DNA from: Rhizobium sp. BK376
GTDB taxonomy: Bacteria; Pseudomonadota; Alphaproteobacteria; Rhizobiales; Rhizobiaceae
Length of the DNA stretch: 64,000 nt
Assembly: GCF_004341625.1 (NCBI RefSeq)
Contig: NZ_SLZG01000009.1
Span: 1 to 64,000 of the forward strand
Direction of reading: 5' to 3'
Shown: positions 16,817 through 28,822 of the stretch, one piece after another
Layout: every line of letters begins with the position of its first letter
How positions within the stretch are numbered: the first letter of the stretch is position 1
The notes under the pieces: generated by a model
The model's input: only the letters and a program-made list of their open reading frames with translations
Told to the model about the DNA's origin: nothing
Databases searched by the model: none
Program-made: the position numbers and the translations under genes

Positions 16817-18561
16817 TGGCTTTTCTCTCTCGCATTATGATCCTGAAGAGCAAGGCACATTTTTCGACCGGTGTAGATAATCGCCCAAGCGACGCATATG
16901 CGTCTGCCGTCGAGGGCTCTCGCAAGCGTAAAGCGAAACAGGCCAGGAGCCGCGTCGTCCTGCTGATCGCCAGTTTCGGCGTCATCTACTGCGTCATCGG
17001 TGGCCGTCTGGTCGAATTCGCGATGAGAGAGCCGGAGACGACATCGAGCATCCTGCCGCCTGATCGCCTGATGGCCTCGCGGCCTGACATCGTCGATCGA
17101 AACGGCGCGCTGCTGGCGACGGACATCCGCACGGTCTCCCTCTTTGCCGAACCTAACAAGATCGTCGATGCGGACGAGGCCGTCGAGAAACTGCAGACCG
17201 TCCTGCCCGACCTCGATGCCAGGGGCACCTACCGCAAGCTTTCCAACAAGTCGCATTTCCAGTGGCTGCGTCGCCAGCTGACGCCGAAGCAGCAGAGCCA
17301 GATTCTCGCGCTCGGCATTCCCGGCATCGGTTTTAGGCCGGAGAAGCGCCGCTTCTATCCGGGCGGTCCGACTGCCGCGCACATTCTCGGCTATGTCAAC
17401 ATCGACAATCGCGGCGTTGCCGGGATGGAGAGATATATCGACGACGAGGGGCTCGCCGATCTCGCCGCTGTCGGCATGACCAGCGACCAGCCGCTGGAGC
17501 CGGTCAAGCTCTCGATCGATCTGCGCGTCCAGGACATCGCTCGTGACGCCGTCGCCAATGCGGTCACCAATTTCCAGGCAAAGGGCGCCGGCGCGGTCGT
17601 GCTTGATGCCCGTACCGGCGAAGTGCTGGCCATGGCCTCGGCGCCCGATTTCGATCCGAACGATCCGACCGCCGGCGGCGAAGAGGGCTGGCTGAACCGC
17701 ATGTCGAACGGCACGTTCGAAATGGGGTCGACCTTCAAGACCTTCACGATGGCGATGGCGCTCGATTCAGGCAGGGTGACCCTGCGCGATGCCTTCGACG
17801 CCACCAACCCGATCCGCATCGGCGGCTTTACCATCCATGACTTCCATGGCCAGCATCGGGTGCTGACCGTTCCGGAAATCTTCCAGTATTCGTCGAATAT
17901 CGGCACGGCCAAGATCGCGGACTTGATGGGCATAGACGTCCACAAGGAGTTCCTGACGCGCATGGGCCTGCTAACCAAGCTGGACACGGAGCTTCCCGAG
18001 GTGAAGATGCCGAGCCAGCCGCATGTCTGGAAGAAGATCAACTCCATTACGATCTCCTTCGGCCACGGCGTCTCGACGACACCGCTGCAGACGGCGGTCG
18101 CAGGGGCCGCGCTCGTCAATGGCGGCCGGCTGATCCAGCCGACCTTCCTGCCGCGTTCGCGCGACGAGGCGGATCAGATTGCCAGGATGGTGGTGAAGAA
18201 GAGCACGAGCGACGACATTCGCTTCCTGCTGGATTTCAACGGCTCCAAGGGCTCGGGCAAGGCGGCGCGCGTTCCGGGCTTCGACGTCGGCAGCAAGACA
18301 GGGACGGCCGACAAGGTCGTCAACGGCCGCTATTCGCATACGCTGAACTTCAATACTTTCCTTGCGGCCTTCCCGATCGACGACCCGCAATATGTGGTCC
18401 TGACATTCTGCGACGAGCCGAAAACGGGCGAGCACGGCGGCACGATTTCGGCCTATACGGCAGCGCCCATTGCTCGTGATATCATTCAGCGCGCTGCTTC
18501 GATTCTCGGTGTACAGACGAAGTTCGGGGATGATAGCTCCGCCTTGCTGGTGTCTTATTGA
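16816..18561 (+). CDS. ftsI: Penicillin-binding protein 3 / septal transpeptidase FtsI
   Basis: Cross-links septal peptidoglycan together with FtsW. 581 aa: a basic cytoplasmic tail, one transmembrane segment (about 46-64), a PBP dimerisation domain, and a transpeptidase domain with the SxxK motif STFK at 305-308, SSN at 359-361 and KTG at 494-496. Overlaps ftsL by one base (TGATG). All motifs are intact. Target of beta-lactams of the aztreonam/cephalexin class in other bacteria. Confidence 0.96.
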   Translation: MAFLSRIMILKSKAHFSTGVDNRPSDAYASAVEGSRKRKAKQARSRVVLLIASFGVIYCVIGGRLVEFAMREPETTSSILPPDRLMASRPDIVDRNGALLATDIRTVSLFAEPNKIVDADEAVEKLQTVLPDLDARGTYRKLSNKSHFQWLRRQLTPKQQSQILALGIPGIGFRPEKRRFYPGGPTAAHILGYVNIDNRGVAGMERYIDDEGLADLAAVGMTSDQPLEPVKLSIDLRVQDIARDAVANAVTNFQAKGAGAVVLDARTGEVLAMASAPDFDPNDPTAGGEEGWLNRMSNGTFEMGSTFKTFTMAMALDSGRVTLRDAFDATNPIRIGGFTIHDFHGQHRVLTVPEIFQYSSNIGTAKIADLMGIDVHKEFLTRMGLLTKLDTELPEVKMPSQPHVWKKINSITISFGHGVSTTPLQTAVAGAALVNGGRLIQPTFLPRSRDEADQIARMVVKKSTSDDIRFLLDFNGSKGSGKAARVPGFDVGSKTGTADKVVNGRYSHTLNFNTFLAAFPIDDPQYVVLTFCDEPKTGEHGGTISAYTAAPIARDIIQRAASILGVQTKFGDDSSALLVSY

Positions 18562-18625
18562 GAATGAATGAATGAAACGGCCGATTCGCAGGGGGTGAAG
18601 CGGCCAGAAGAGAAAAGTACATTCG

Positions 18626-20089
18626 ATGAAACTGCGCGATCTCACCGGAGAAGGTTTTCCGGATCTCAACGGCCAAGTGGGCGGGGCACTCGGCGATCTG
18701 GACGTCAAGGGTCTGTCCGCTGACAGCCGCAAGATCACGCCCGGAATGGCCTTCGTGGCCGTTGCTGGCAGCAAGGCGGATGGCGCGAGTTTCATTGCCG
18801 ATGCAGCTTCCCGCGGCGCTGCCGTCATCTTTGCGGCCCATGCAGCAGAGGCCGGCAATGTTCCAGTTCTGACCGTTTCCGAGCCGCGCCGGCTGTTGGC
18901 CGTGGCCGCATCTCGCCTCTATGGCAAGCAACCTGAGACGATGGTCGCCGTGACCGGCACAGCCGGCAAGACTTCGGTTGCCTCCTTCACGCGCCAGATA
19001 TGGGCGCATGCGGGGCATCCCGCCGCCATGATCGGCACAACAGGTGTCATTTCCCCAAGCCGCAACGACTATGGTTCCCTCACGACGCCCGATCCGGTTT
19101 CCCTGCATCAGTTGTTGGCGGAATTGGCTGATGAAGGCGTGACCCATGCGGCGATGGAGGCTTCCAGCCACGGTCTCGACCAGTTTCGCCTCGACGGCGT
19201 GAAGCTGTCTGCCGCAGCCTTCACCAATCTCGGCCGCGACCACATGGATTATCATCCGACCGTCGAGGACTACATGGCCGCGAAGATGCGGCTGTTCGAG
19301 GCGCTGCTGCCCAAGGGCTCGCCGGCAGTCATCTTCGCCGATGACGCCTGGTCGGATAAGGCGGTCGCCGTCGCTTCGGCCACGGGGCATGATGTGCGCA
19401 CTGTCGGCCGCAGGGGTGGTTTCCTAACGCTGAAGCGCGTCGAGCATTTCCGCCACAAGCAGGTCGCCGAAGTTCACATCGGCGATGATATTTTCGAGGT
19501 CCATATTCCGCTGGCTGGTGATTTCCAGATCGCCAACGCGCTGGTCGCCGCCGGCCTCGCGATATCGACCGGCGTTCCGGCTTCGGTCGCCATGGCCGCA
19601 CTCGAAAAATTGCAGGGCGCCTCCGGCCGGCTGGAGCTGGTCGGCCATACGAAAGACGGCGCGCTTGCCTATGTCGATTACGCCCACAAGCCGGACGCGC
19701 TTGAAAACGTGCTGACCTCGGTCAGGCCCTTCACAACGGGGCGCGTCATCGTCGTCTTCGGCTGCGGCGGGGATCGTGATCGCGGGAAACGACCGATCAT
19801 GGGCGAGATCGCCTGCAGGCTGGCCGACACCGTCATCGTCACGGACGACAATCCGCGCTCGGAGGAGCCAGCGGCCATCCGCGCCGAGATCATGGCTGCT
19901 GCTGCTTGCGCCACCGAGATCGGCGACAGGGCGGCCGCGATCCGCGAGGCTGTTGGGATGCTGAAATCGGGCGATACGCTGATCGTCGCCGGCAAGGGAC
20001 ACGAGGAGGGGCAGACGATCGGAAGCGTCACCTTGCCTTTCTCCGACCATGCCGAAGTGCGCAAGGCGCTGGAGGAGCTTAAGTCGTGA
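18626..20089 (+). CDS. murE: UDP-MurNAc-L-Ala-D-Glu:meso-diaminopimelate ligase
   Basis: Cytosolic ATP-dependent ligase adding the third residue of the stem peptide. 487 aa in the usual three domains; P-loop GTAGKTS at 111-117, and DNPR at 408-411, whose Arg contacts meso-diaminopimelate and points to a DAP-type wall. Overlaps murF by four bases (GTGA). The 65-base gap from ftsI is the widest in the front half of the cluster and contains three tandem GAAT units but no evident terminator. Confidence 0.96.
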   Translation: MKLRDLTGEGFPDLNGQVGGALGDLDVKGLSADSRKITPGMAFVAVAGSKADGASFIADAASRGAAVIFAAHAAEAGNVPVLTVSEPRRLLAVAASRLYGKQPETMVAVTGTAGKTSVASFTRQIWAHAGHPAAMIGTTGVISPSRNDYGSLTTPDPVSLHQLLAELADEGVTHAAMEASSHGLDQFRLDGVKLSAAAFTNLGRDHMDYHPTVEDYMAAKMRLFEALLPKGSPAVIFADDAWSDKAVAVASATGHDVRTVGRRGGFLTLKRVEHFRHKQVAEVHIGDDIFEVHIPLAGDFQIANALVAAGLAISTGVPASVAMAALEKLQGASGRLELVGHTKDGALAYVDYAHKPDALENVLTSVRPFTTGRVIVVFGCGGDRDRGKRPIMGEIACRLADTVIVTDDNPRSEEPAAIRAEIMAAAACATEIGDRAAAIREAVGMLKSGDTLIVAGKGHEEGQTIGSVTLPFSDHAEVRKALEELKS

Positions 20090-21516
20090 GCTGGTTGTGG
20101 ACATCCGAAGACATGGTCGCCGCCATGGCAGGTCGTCCCTTCGGGACACTGCCTGAGGGCATTACGGGTATTTCCATCGATAGCCGTTCGATCGCGCCGG
20201 GCGAGGCCTTCTTCGCTATCAAGGGCGATCGCGTCGACGGCCACGACTATGCCAGCATGGCGATGGCGAATGGTGCGGCACTGCTCGTGGTCAGCGAAGC
20301 GCGGCTTCCGGCCATGGGCCGGCTGACCATACCGATGATCGTCGTGGAAGACGTGCTCGATGCGCTGGCAAGACTTGGTGTTGCCGCCCGGCAGCGGACG
20401 GCCGCCAAGATCATCGCGGTCACGGGTTCCGTCGGCAAGACGACGACGAAGGAGATGCTGCGGCATGTTCTCAGCCCCTCTGGCAAGGTGCATGCGTCGG
20501 TCGCTTCCTTCAACAATCACTGGGGCGTGCCGCTGACGCTGGCGCGCATGCCGCGGGATACGGATTTCGGTGTCTTCGAAATCGGCATGAACCATCCCGG
20601 CGAGATTCGTCCGCTGGTGAAGATGGTGTTGCCGCATGTTGCGATCATTACGACGATCGCGCCGGCACATCTTGGCAATTTCAAGAGCATAAAGGAAATT
20701 GCTGCAGCAAAGGCTGAGATATTCGAGGGCCTCGTTCCCGGTGGTCATGTCATTCTCAATCGGGATAACGACCAGTTCAATTTCCTCGATCGCTCTGCCC
20801 AGGCCGTTGGTGTCGAGAACATTCATACTTTCGGCCAGCATGCCAAGGCGGATTTCCGCCTGGCTGAGTTCAACGGCTCGGAAGAGAATTCGGCGCTTTG
20901 GCTGACGCTCGGTGGCGAGACCGTCGAGATCGTGCTTGGGGCGCCCGGCCGCCACATAGCGGAAAATGCGCTTGCGGTGCTCGGCGCGGTGACGCTGGTT
21001 GGCGCCAACCTCGACGAGGCGATTGCAGCACTTGCGACGTTGAAGGCGGAAAAGGGCAGGGGCAAGCGGCACAAGCTTGCGATCGGCCACGGCCAGTTCA
21101 CGCTGATCGATGAAAGCTACAACGCCAATCCCGCATCCATGCGGGCCGCCATTGCCTTGCTTGCCGCCGCCTCCGAGGGCAGAAGCCGACGGATCGCCGT
21201 TCTCGGCGACATGCTGGAGATGGGAGAATACGCGCAGAAGGTTCATGCCGATCTTGCAGGGCCCCTGCTGACTGCCGGGATCGAGCATGTCTGGCTCGCC
21301 GGTCCCGAGATGGCAGCGCTGAGGGATTCTCTGCCTGACAGCGTGCATGTGGAATATCGCGAGAAGACAGAGGATCTCGCGGCTTTTGTACTCAATTCGG
21401 TCGCTCCTGGCGACGTTTTGATGGTGAAATCGTCGCTGGGGACGGGTTTCGGGAAGATCGTGGCGGCTTTGCTTGACAAGTTTCCCGCATTCTCCGACAC
21501 GGAGCCCTATTCGTAA
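20086..21516 (+). CDS. murF: UDP-MurNAc-tripeptide:D-alanyl-D-alanine ligase
   Basis: Adds the D-Ala-D-Ala dipeptide made by Ddl to the tripeptide, giving the UDP-MurNAc-pentapeptide. 476 aa with ATP-binding [12 protein letters not shown] (P-loop 114-120), NHPGEI and [10 protein letters not shown]. It starts with GTG at 20086, overlapping the murE stop. A 24-base gap leads to mraY. Confidence 0.95.
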   Translation: MSWLWTSEDMVAAMAGRPFGTLPEGITGISIDSRSIAPGEAFFAIKGDRVDGHDYASMAMANGAALLVVSEARLPAMGRLTIPMIVVEDVLDALARLGVAARQRTAAKIIAVTGSVGKTTTKEMLRHVLSPSGKVHASVASFNNHWGVPLTLARMPRDTDFGVFEIGMNHPGEIRPLVKMVLPHVAIITTIAPAHLGNFKSIKEIAAAKAEIFEGLVPGGHVILNRDNDQFNFLDRSAQAVGVENIHTFGQHAKADFRLAEFNGSEENSALWLTLGGETVEIVLGAPGRHIAENALAVLGAVTLVGANLDEAIAALATLKAEKGRGKRHKLAIGHGQFTLIDESYNANPASMRAAIALLAAASEGRSRRIAVLGDMLEMGEYAQKVHADLAGPLLTAGIEHVWLAGPEMAALRDSLPDSVHVEYREKTEDLAAFVLNSVAPGDVLMVKSSLGTGFGKIVAALLDKFPAFSDTEPYS

Positions 21517-21540
21517 TCGGGGCTGCAGAAAGGGCTCTTA

Positions 21541-22641
21541 ATGCTGATCTGGCTGGTCGAACTGTCGGACCATATAAAATTTTTCAACCTTTTCAGGTAC
21601 ATTACGTTCCGCACAGGGGCCGCACTGTTCACCTCGGCTGCGATCGTTTTCCTTTTCGGCCCGAGAATCATTGCTTCGCTGCGCGTTCGCCAGGGCAAGG
21701 GTCAGCCGATCCGTGCCGACGGCCCCCAGACCCACTTCAAGAAGGCCGGCACGCCGACCATGGGCGGGCTGATGATCATCGCCGGCATCGTGGGGTCCTG
21801 CCTGCTTTGGGCCGACCTTTCCAGCGTCTATGTCGTCGCGGTGCTGCTTGTGACGCTCGGTTTCGGCGCGATCGGCTTCTATGACGATTACCTCAAGGTC
21901 ACCAAGCAGAGCGACAAGGGTTTTTCGGGCCGCGCTCGCCTTGGCATCGAGTTCCTGATTGCCGCGATTGCCGTCTATTTCATGATGCGGACGGCGCTTG
22001 CGTCCGGACCGGCGGGATCGACATTCGGCTCCTCGATCGCCTTTCCCTTCTTCAAGGACTTCATGATCAATCTCGGGATGTTCTTCGTCCTGTTCGGCGC
22101 CTTTGTGATCGTGTCTGCCGGCAATGCCGTCAACCTGACGGACGGTCTGGATGGTCTTGCCATCGTGCCTGTGATGATTGCTGCGGCGTCCTTCGGCGTT
22201 ATCGCCTATCTCGCCGGTAACGTGGTTTTCGCCAACTACCTGCAGATCAATTTCGTTCCGGGCACGGGCGAACTGTCAGTGGTGCTCGGCGCTGTGATCG
22301 GGGCGGGTCTTGGTTTCCTGTGGTTCAATGCGCCGCCGGCCGCTATCTTCATGGGGGATACCGGCTCTCTCGCGCTCGGCGGCATGATCGGTACCGTGGC
22401 TGTTGCCACCAAGCATGAGATCGTCATGGCGATCATCGGCGGTCTCTTCGTGATGGAGACGCTTTCGGTCATCATCCAGGTCGGTTTCTTCAAGTTGACC
22501 AAGCGCCGCGTCTTCCTCATGGCGCCGATCCATCATCACTTCGAAAAGAAGGGTTGGACGGAAAGCCAGGTTGTCGTCCGCTTCTGGATCATTGCCGTGG
22601 TGCTTGCCATGGTCGGCCTCTCCACGCTGAAGCTGCGGTGA
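21541..22641 (+). CDS. mraY: Phospho-MurNAc-pentapeptide translocase MraY
   Basis: Integral membrane enzyme that links phospho-MurNAc-pentapeptide to undecaprenyl phosphate, making lipid I. 366 aa with about ten transmembrane helices; signature blocks [18 protein letters not shown] (catalytic Asp pair), [25 protein letters not shown] and the cytoplasmic loop HHHFEKKGW are all present. Confidence 0.97.
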   Translation: MLIWLVELSDHIKFFNLFRYITFRTGAALFTSAAIVFLFGPRIIASLRVRQGKGQPIRADGPQTHFKKAGTPTMGGLMIIAGIVGSCLLWADLSSVYVVAVLLVTLGFGAIGFYDDYLKVTKQSDKGFSGRARLGIEFLIAAIAVYFMMRTALASGPAGSTFGSSIAFPFFKDFMINLGMFFVLFGAFVIVSAGNAVNLTDGLDGLAIVPVMIAAASFGVIAYLAGNVVFANYLQINFVPGTGELSVVLGAVIGAGLGFLWFNAPPAAIFMGDTGSLALGGMIGTVAVATKHEIVMAIIGGLFVMETLSVIIQVGFFKLTKRRVFLMAPIHHHFEKKGWTESQVVVRFWIIAVVLAMVGLSTLKLR

Positions 22642-22648
22642 GGCAGAG

Positions 22649-24061
22649 ATGATCCCGGTCACCACGCTCAGGGACAAGAAGGTCGCGCTCTTCGGATTGG
22701 GTGGCTCGGGTTTCGCCACGGCTCGCGCGCTGATGCTCGGCGGGGCCGACGTGACCGCCTGGGACGACAATCCCGATAGCGTGACGAAGGCGGCGGCCGA
22801 GGGCATCCATACCGCCGATCTCAGGACGATCGACTGGAGCGTTCTTTCGGTCTTCGTGCTCTCGCCCGGCGTGCCACTGACGCATCCGAAGCCGCACTGG
22901 ACCGTCGATCTGGCCCGGGCTGCCGGCGTCGATATCATCGGCGATGTCGAGCTGTTCGTTCGCGAACGTCGCGCCCATGCGCCGGATTGCCCGTTCATTG
23001 CGATTACGGGCACCAACGGCAAGTCTACGACGACGGCATTGATTGCGCATATCCTGAAGGCAAGCGGTCGTGATACGCAGCTCGGCGGCAATATCGGTAC
23101 GGCGATCCTGACGCTGGAGCCGCCCAAGGCCGAACGTTACTATGTGGTCGAGTGCTCGTCCTACCAGATCGACCTTGCCCCGACGCTCAACCCTACCGCC
23201 GGCATCCTGCTCAACCTGACGCCTGACCATCTCGACCGCCACGGCACGATGCAGCATTATGCCGACATCAAGGAACGACTGGTGGCCGGCAGCAATGTCG
23301 CGGTCGTGGGCGTTGATGACAGCTATTCGACGCTGATTGCAGATCGCGTGGAGCGGGCCGGGGTAAAAGTGATGCGTATCTCCCGCCGTCTTGTGCTGGC
23401 TGACGGGCTTTACGCGGACGGCAGCCGCATTGTTCAGGCTTCCAGCGGTGCGACATCCGATATCGCCGACCTGGAGGGTATCCAGACGCTGCGCGGCAGT
23501 CACAACGCACAGAATGCGGCAGCCGCGATTGCCGCGTGCCTTGCGGTCGGAGTTTCCGCTGACGACATCAGGGCCGGCCTAAAGTCATTTCCCGGCCTGA
23601 AGCATCGCATGCAGCCCGTTGGACGCCGCGGCGATGTCGTCTTCGTCAACGACAGCAAGGCGACCAATGCCGATGCCGCCGCACCGGCGCTTTCCAGCTA
23701 CGACCGGATCTACTGGATCGCCGGCGGCCTTCCGAAAGAGGGTGGCATCACGACGCTGTCGCCACTGTTCCCGCGGATCGTGAAGGCCTATCTGATCGGC
23801 GAGGCGGCACCTGCTTTTGCAGCAACGCTTGGTGAAGCCGTTCCTTACGAGATATCAGGCACGCTTGAGCGCGCCGTGTCGCATGCGGCAGCCGACTCAG
23901 AGAAAGACGAGAACGGCCCATCCGCCGTCATGTTGTCTCCGGCTTGCGCAAGCTTCGACCAATATAAGAACTTTGAAGTTCGCGGTGATGCATTCGTCAG
24001 TCACGTGGCCGCGCTCGATAACGTCACCATGCTGATCGGTTCAGCGACAGGAGGCAAATGA
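22649..24061 (+). CDS. murD: UDP-MurNAc-L-alanine:D-glutamate ligase
   Basis: Adds D-Glu to UDP-MurNAc-L-Ala. 470 aa; nucleotide-recognition loop FGLGGSGFA at about 15-23, P-loop GTNGKST at 121-127, [11 protein letters not shown], and [19 protein letters not shown] at the end. Spaced 7 bases from mraY and 1 base from ftsW, so clearly part of the operon. Confidence 0.96.
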   Translation: MIPVTTLRDKKVALFGLGGSGFATARALMLGGADVTAWDDNPDSVTKAAAEGIHTADLRTIDWSVLSVFVLSPGVPLTHPKPHWTVDLARAAGVDIIGDVELFVRERRAHAPDCPFIAITGTNGKSTTTALIAHILKASGRDTQLGGNIGTAILTLEPPKAERYYVVECSSYQIDLAPTLNPTAGILLNLTPDHLDRHGTMQHYADIKERLVAGSNVAVVGVDDSYSTLIADRVERAGVKVMRISRRLVLADGLYADGSRIVQASSGATSDIADLEGIQTLRGSHNAQNAAAAIAACLAVGVSADDIRAGLKSFPGLKHRMQPVGRRGDVVFVNDSKATNADAAAPALSSYDRIYWIAGGLPKEGGITTLSPLFPRIVKAYLIGEAAPAFAATLGEAVPYEISGTLERAVSHAAADSEKDENGPSAVMLSPACASFDQYKNFEVRGDAFVSHVAALDNVTMLIGSATGGK

Positions 24062-24062
24062 G

Positions 24063-25217
24063 ATGGTAAGCCGCGTGGAACGTGGGGCTCTGGCCGATTG
24101 GTTCTGGACGATCGACCGATTTTTCCTGGCGATATTCATCCTCTTGATGGGCATCGGCTTCATGCTCTCTTTTGCCGGTTCGCCGGCGGTGGCGCAGCGT
24201 ATCGGCCTTGAGCCCTTCTTTTTCGTCAAGCGCCACGCGATATTCCTGGTGCCCGCCATCGGTGCGATGATCGGTCTCTCTTTCCTGACGACCCGGCAGG
24301 TACGCCGCGCTGCGGTGATCATTCTGGTCCTGTCGCTGGCGATGATGGTGTTCGCACTGTTCTTCGGTGTCGAGGTCAAGGGATCGCGGCGCTGGGTCAA
24401 CATCGCGAGCCTGTCGATCCAGCCCTCCGAGTTTATGAAGCCGGCCTTCGTTGTCGTCTGCGCCTGGCTGTTTGCAGAGCACGCCCGCCAGCCGGAAATC
24501 CCCGGTAACCTCTTCGCCATCATTCTCTATGGTATTGTTGCGGCTCTGCTGGTTGCGCAGCCCGACCTTGGTCAGACCATTCTGACGACGGCGGTCTGGG
24601 CCGGCATGTTCTTCATGGCCGGCATGCCCTGGCTATGGATCGTGGTGTTTGGCGGCATGGGTGCCGGCGGTCTCGTCAGCGCGTACTATGTCTTCCCGCA
24701 CGTGGCGCTTCGAATAAACAAGTTCCTCACGGGCGAGGGCGATACGTTCCAGGTCGATACGGCCCGTGAGGCGATCATCCGTGGTAACTGGTTCGGCGTC
24801 GGGCCGGGCGAGGGCATCGTCAAGCGCATCATCCCGGATGCGCATACCGACTTCATCTTCTCTGTCGCTGCCGAGGAATTCGGTATTATCTTCTGCATCA
24901 CCCTGGTGCTGATCTTTGCGGTGCTGGTGCTACGCGGCCTTTCGCTTGCCTATCGTGAAAGGAACGACTTCAACCGCTTTGCGGTGGCCGGCCTCGTGCT
25001 GCAGATCGGTATCCAGTCGATCATCAATGTCGGCGTGAACCTGCAGCTGTTGCCGGCAAAGGGCATGACCCTGCCGCTGATTTCCTACGGCGGCTCCTCG
25101 ATGACGGCGATCGGCGTCACGGCAGGTTTCATTCTGGCGCTCACACGGCATAGGCCGGAAAAGCGCGCGCAGGAGCGCAGCCTGTTCCGTGTAACGCACG
25201 GCCTGCCGGCGGAGTAA
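24063..25217 (+). CDS. ftsW: Septal peptidoglycan polymerase FtsW (SEDS family)
   Basis: Membrane glycosyltransferase that polymerises lipid II at the septum as partner of FtsI. 384 aa, about ten transmembrane helices; SEDS blocks GSRRWVN (RRW), QPSEFMKPAFV, QPDLGQT, and PAKGMTLPLISYGGSS. It begins two bases after murD. The spelling FtsW rather than RodA follows from its position in the cluster. Confidence 0.95.
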   Translation: MVSRVERGALADWFWTIDRFFLAIFILLMGIGFMLSFAGSPAVAQRIGLEPFFFVKRHAIFLVPAIGAMIGLSFLTTRQVRRAAVIILVLSLAMMVFALFFGVEVKGSRRWVNIASLSIQPSEFMKPAFVVVCAWLFAEHARQPEIPGNLFAIILYGIVAALLVAQPDLGQTILTTAVWAGMFFMAGMPWLWIVVFGGMGAGGLVSAYYVFPHVALRINKFLTGEGDTFQVDTAREAIIRGNWFGVGPGEGIVKRIIPDAHTDFIFSVAAEEFGIIFCITLVLIFAVLVLRGLSLAYRERNDFNRFAVAGLVLQIGIQSIINVGVNLQLLPAKGMTLPLISYGGSSMTAIGVTAGFILALTRHRPEKRAQERSLFRVTHGLPAE

Positions 25218-25221
25218 GCAC

Positions 25222-26346
25222 ATGAGCAAGGGTATCATTCTTCTCGCAGCCGGTGGCACGGGCGGTCATGTCTTCCCGGCTGAAGCGCTTGGCCACAAGT
25301 TGAAGGAACGCGGCTATTCGGTGCATCTGGTCACAGACAGCCGTGCCGAGCGCTATGCCGGCAAGTTTCCGGCGGACGAGATCCATGTCGTTCCATCGGC
25401 AACGATCGGCTCCAAGAACCCGATCAAGCTGGCGCGCTCGCTGCTGACGCTCTGGATCGGCATGCGTGCTGCGCGAAAGCTGCTGCGCAATATCCGGCCA
25501 CTATGCGTCGTCGGCTTTGGCGGCTATCCGACCATTCCACCGTTGCTTGCCGCAACGCGCATGGGTTTGCCGTCGATGATTCATGAGCAGAACGCTGTCA
25601 TGGGCCGCGCCAACAAGGCCTTAGCGCCGCGCGTTGCGGCAATCGCCGGCGGCTTTCTTCCTGAAACTGGCGGCGCCTTTCCCGAGAAGACCGTGACAAC
25701 AGGCAATCCGGTGCGCCCCGCGGTCATCGAGGCTGCCAAGCGGCCCTACGTGCCCTCCGGCCCGAATGATCCATTCAATCTGGTCGTCTTCGGCGGTAGC
25801 CAGGGTGCGCAGTATTTTTCCAAGGTCGTGCCGACCGCCGTCAGCCTGTTGGACGACGATCTGCGCAAGCGGCTTCGGATCACCCAGCAGGTCCGGCCGG
25901 AGGATATGGAAACCGTCCAGAACTGCGCCGTCCGGTTGGAAATGGGCGTCGAGATTGCGCCGTTCTTCAACGACATGGCGGAGCGAATTGGTGCTGCCCA
26001 TCTCGTCGTCTGCCGGTCGGGAGCATCCACCGTTTCGGAAATTTCGGTTATTGGACGTCCTGCCATTCTCGTGCCCTATCCCTATGCTCTGGATCATGAC
26101 CAGGCGGCGAATGCGGCGGCACTGGCAGCGACGGGCGGAGCCAAGGTCATCGTCCAGTCAGAACTTTCGGCAGAAAAACTGTCTGCAATCCTACGTGGTG
26201 CCATGACCTCGCCTGAAAAGCTCGCGAAAATGGCGGCGGCGGCCAAGCTCGCCGGCAAGCCTGACGCGGCGAGCTTGCTTGCCAACATGGTCGAGGCTAT
26301 TGCGGGCAAACGTTCAATTGCAGAATTCAAGGGGGCAGGCGCATGA
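25222..26346 (+). CDS. murG: UDP-GlcNAc:lipid I N-acetylglucosaminyltransferase MurG
   Basis: Peripheral membrane GT28 enzyme making lipid II from lipid I on the cytosolic face. 374 aa, two Rossmann halves; [12 protein letters not shown] (9-20), [28 protein letters not shown] and [10 protein letters not shown] mark the family. Overlaps murC by four bases (ATGA). Confidence 0.96.
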   Translation: MSKGIILLAAGGTGGHVFPAEALGHKLKERGYSVHLVTDSRAERYAGKFPADEIHVVPSATIGSKNPIKLARSLLTLWIGMRAARKLLRNIRPLCVVGFGGYPTIPPLLAATRMGLPSMIHEQNAVMGRANKALAPRVAAIAGGFLPETGGAFPEKTVTTGNPVRPAVIEAAKRPYVPSGPNDPFNLVVFGGSQGAQYFSKVVPTAVSLLDDDLRKRLRITQQVRPEDMETVQNCAVRLEMGVEIAPFFNDMAERIGAAHLVVCRSGASTVSEISVIGRPAILVPYPYALDHDQAANAAALAATGGAKVIVQSELSAEKLSAILRGAMTSPEKLAKMAAAAKLAGKPDAASLLANMVEAIAGKRSIAEFKGAGA

Positions 26347-27758
26347 AGCTGCCGAAGGCTATCGGCCTTGTACATTTCATCGGTATCGGCGGCATCGGCA
26401 TGAGCGGCATCGCCGAGGTGCTGCACAATCTCGGCCATAGGGTCCAGGGCTCGGACCAGTCGGAAAGCGCAAACGTCCAGCGGTTGCGTGACAAGGGGAT
26501 CGAGGTCCATATCGGCCACAAGGCCGAAAACCTGGGCGATGCGGAAGTCGTTGTCGTTTCCACCGCCATCAAGAAAAGCAATCCGGAACTGATTGCCGCG
26601 CGCGAAAAGCTGCTGCCGGTCGTCCGCCGCGCCGAGATGCTGGCCGAATTGATGCGCTTCCGCAATGCGATCGCCATTGGCGGCACGCATGGCAAGACGA
26701 CGACGACCTCGCTGGTCGCAACGCTGCTTGAGGCCGGTGGGCTCGATCCGACGGTTATCAACGGCGGCATCATCAATGCTTACGGCACCAATGCGCGCAT
26801 GGGCGAAGGCGAGTGGATGGTGGTCGAGGCCGACGAATCGGACGGGACCTTCCTGAAGCTGCCGGCCGACGTTGCCGTCATCACCAATATCGATCCGGAG
26901 CATCTGGATCACTACGGCAATTTCGATGCCGTCCGCGCCGCCTTCCGGCAATTCGTCGAGAATGTGCCGTTCTATGGTTTCGGCGTCCTGTGCCTCGATC
27001 ATCCCGAGGTGCAAGCTCTCGTCGGTCGTATCGAGGATCGCAAGGTCGTCACCTACGGCGAGAACCCGCAGGCGGATGTCCGCTTCAAGAATGTACGCAT
27101 CGATGGCACGCGTTCGCTCTTCGACGTCGAAATCCGCAGGCGGCGCACGGGCAGGGTGATCGAGCTGAACGATCTCGTCATGCCGATGCCGGGGCGGCAC
27201 AATATCGCCAATGCGACGGCAGCCGTGGCGGTTGCCAATAGGCTCGGCATTTCGAACGAGAATATCGCCAAGGGCCTCGCTTCTTTCGGCGGGGTGAAGC
27301 GGCGGTTTACGCTGACGGGCGAGTGGAATGGCGTGAAGGTCTTCGACGACTACGGCCACCATCCGGTCGAGATCAAGGCTGTGCTGAAGGCGGCGCGCGA
27401 AGCCTGCGCCGGGCGCATCATCGCGGTCCATCAGCCGCATCGATATACGCGCCTGTCGAGCCTCTTCGAGGAATTTGCGGCCTGCTTCAACGATGCGGAC
27501 AGCATCTTCCTCGCGCCGGTCTACTCCGCCGGCGAAGAGCCGATCGAAGGCGCGGACTCGGAGTCGCTCGTTTCCCGCATCAAGGCAGGCGGCCATCGTG
27601 ATGCACGCTTCCTTCCGTCGCCCGATCGTCTGGCACCCATGGTTGCGGAGATTGCGCGTCCGGGTGATTTTGTGGTTTTGTTAGGGGCTGGCAGCATAAC
27701 GTATTGGGCAGCAGCGTTGCCAAAGGAACTGGAAGGCCTCTCGGGTAAGTCCGTATGA
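26343..27758 (+). CDS. murC: UDP-MurNAc:L-alanine ligase
   Basis: First of the four Mur ligases, loading L-Ala on UDP-MurNAc. 471 aa; N-terminal [13 protein letters not shown]-loop GTHGKTTT at 114-121, [10 protein letters not shown] and [12 protein letters not shown]. Its end overlaps murB by four bases (ATGA). The gene order murG-murC-murB is that of other rhizobia. Confidence 0.96.
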   Translation: MKLPKAIGLVHFIGIGGIGMSGIAEVLHNLGHRVQGSDQSESANVQRLRDKGIEVHIGHKAENLGDAEVVVVSTAIKKSNPELIAAREKLLPVVRRAEMLAELMRFRNAIAIGGTHGKTTTTSLVATLLEAGGLDPTVINGGIINAYGTNARMGEGEWMVVEADESDGTFLKLPADVAVITNIDPEHLDHYGNFDAVRAAFRQFVENVPFYGFGVLCLDHPEVQALVGRIEDRKVVTYGENPQADVRFKNVRIDGTRSLFDVEIRRRRTGRVIELNDLVMPMPGRHNIANATAAVAVANRLGISNENIAKGLASFGGVKRRFTLTGEWNGVKVFDDYGHHPVEIKAVLKAAREACAGRIIAVHQPHRYTRLSSLFEEFAACFNDADSIFLAPVYSAGEEPIEGADSESLVSRIKAGGHRDARFLPSPDRLAPMVAEIARPGDFVVLLGAGSITYWAAALPKELEGLSGKSV

Positions 27759-28729
27759 AACAAGTGAATGGGGAAAAGCTTCTCGCCTCCCTGGGCGACG
27801 GCGTAAAAAATATCAGGGGTCGACTGACACCGGACTCTCCGATGGACCGTGTGACGTGGTTCCGCGCGGGTGGCTTGGCGGAGCTGATGTTCCAGCCACA
27901 TGACGTGGACGACCTCGTCGCCTTTCTGAATATTCTGCCGGATGAGGTTCCGCTGACGGTTGTCGGCGTCGGGTCCAACATCCTGGTGCGCGATGGCGGG
28001 ATCCCCGGTGTCGTTCTCAGGCTTTCCGCCAAGGGCTTCGGTTCGGTGGAGTTGGCCGGCGAAAACCGTATCATCGCCGGCGCGATCTGCCCGGACAAGC
28101 ACGTCGCCGCCATGGCGATGGACAACGGTATCGGCGGCTTCCATTTCTACTACGGCATTCCCGGCGGCATCGGCGGTGCGGCACGGATGAATGCGGGGGC
28201 CAACGGCGTCGAGACCCGTGACCGTGTGGTCGAGGTTCATGCGGTAGACCGCAAGGGCAACAAACGGGTGCTGTCCAACGCAGAGATGGGATACACCTAC
28301 CGGCATTCGTCCGCGCCGGACGATCTGATTTTCACCCACGTCGTTTTCGAAGGATATCCCGAGGACCGTGCGAAGATCCGGGCTGAAATGGACGAGGTGC
28401 GCAGTCACCGCGAGACCGTTCAGCCGGTGCGCGAGAAGACCGGCGGTTCCACCTTCAAGAACCCTGAAGGTCATTCCGCCTGGAAGCTGATCGACGAAGC
28501 GGGCTGCCGCGGTCTGGTCATTGGCGGCGCGCAGATGTCCTCGCTTCACTGCAATTTCATGATCAACATGGGTCAGGCGACCGGCTATGATCTCGAATAT
28601 CTCGGCGAGCAAGTCCGCCGCGAGGTATTCGAAAAGTCGGGCATCAAGCTCGAGTGGGAGATCAAGCGGCTTGGCCTGTTCATGCCCGGTCGCGAGGTCC
28701 GCCCGTTCCAGGGCGTGACGAGCGAATAA
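27755..28729 (+). CDS. murB: UDP-N-acetylenolpyruvoylglucosamine reductase
   Basis: FAD- and NADPH-dependent reductase forming UDP-MurNAc. 324 aa, type II-like: [26 protein letters not shown], the FAD loop [26 protein letters not shown] (with the catalytic Ser region) and [19 protein letters not shown]. It is the last gene of the first dcw block; a strong hairpin follows 22 bases after the stop. Confidence 0.95.
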   Translation: MKQVNGEKLLASLGDGVKNIRGRLTPDSPMDRVTWFRAGGLAELMFQPHDVDDLVAFLNILPDEVPLTVVGVGSNILVRDGGIPGVVLRLSAKGFGSVELAGENRIIAGAICPDKHVAAMAMDNGIGGFHFYYGIPGGIGGAARMNAGANGVETRDRVVEVHAVDRKGNKRVLSNAEMGYTYRHSSAPDDLIFTHVVFEGYPEDRAKIRAEMDEVRSHRETVQPVREKTGGSTFKNPEGHSAWKLIDEAGCRGLVIGGAQMSSLHCNFMINMGQATGYDLEYLGEQVRREVFEKSGIKLEWEIKRLGLFMPGREVRPFQGVTSE

Positions 28730-28751
28730 CGCTTTCAATACTGCCTAAAAG

Positions 28752-28785
28752 GAAAGGCCGCGGCGATCACTCGCCGCGGCCTTTC
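28752..28785. terminator. Bidirectional terminator between murB and the MFS gene
   Basis: Perfect 15-bp stem: GAAAGGCCGCGGCGA, loop TCAC, TCGCCGCGGCCTTTC. CTTTCTGCATTC follows on the plus strand and CCTTTTAGG on the minus strand. It ends both convergent units. Confidence 0.85.
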
Positions 28786-28822
28786 TGCATTCAGATCGGG
28801 AGGCTTGCGCCACCCGAGAAGC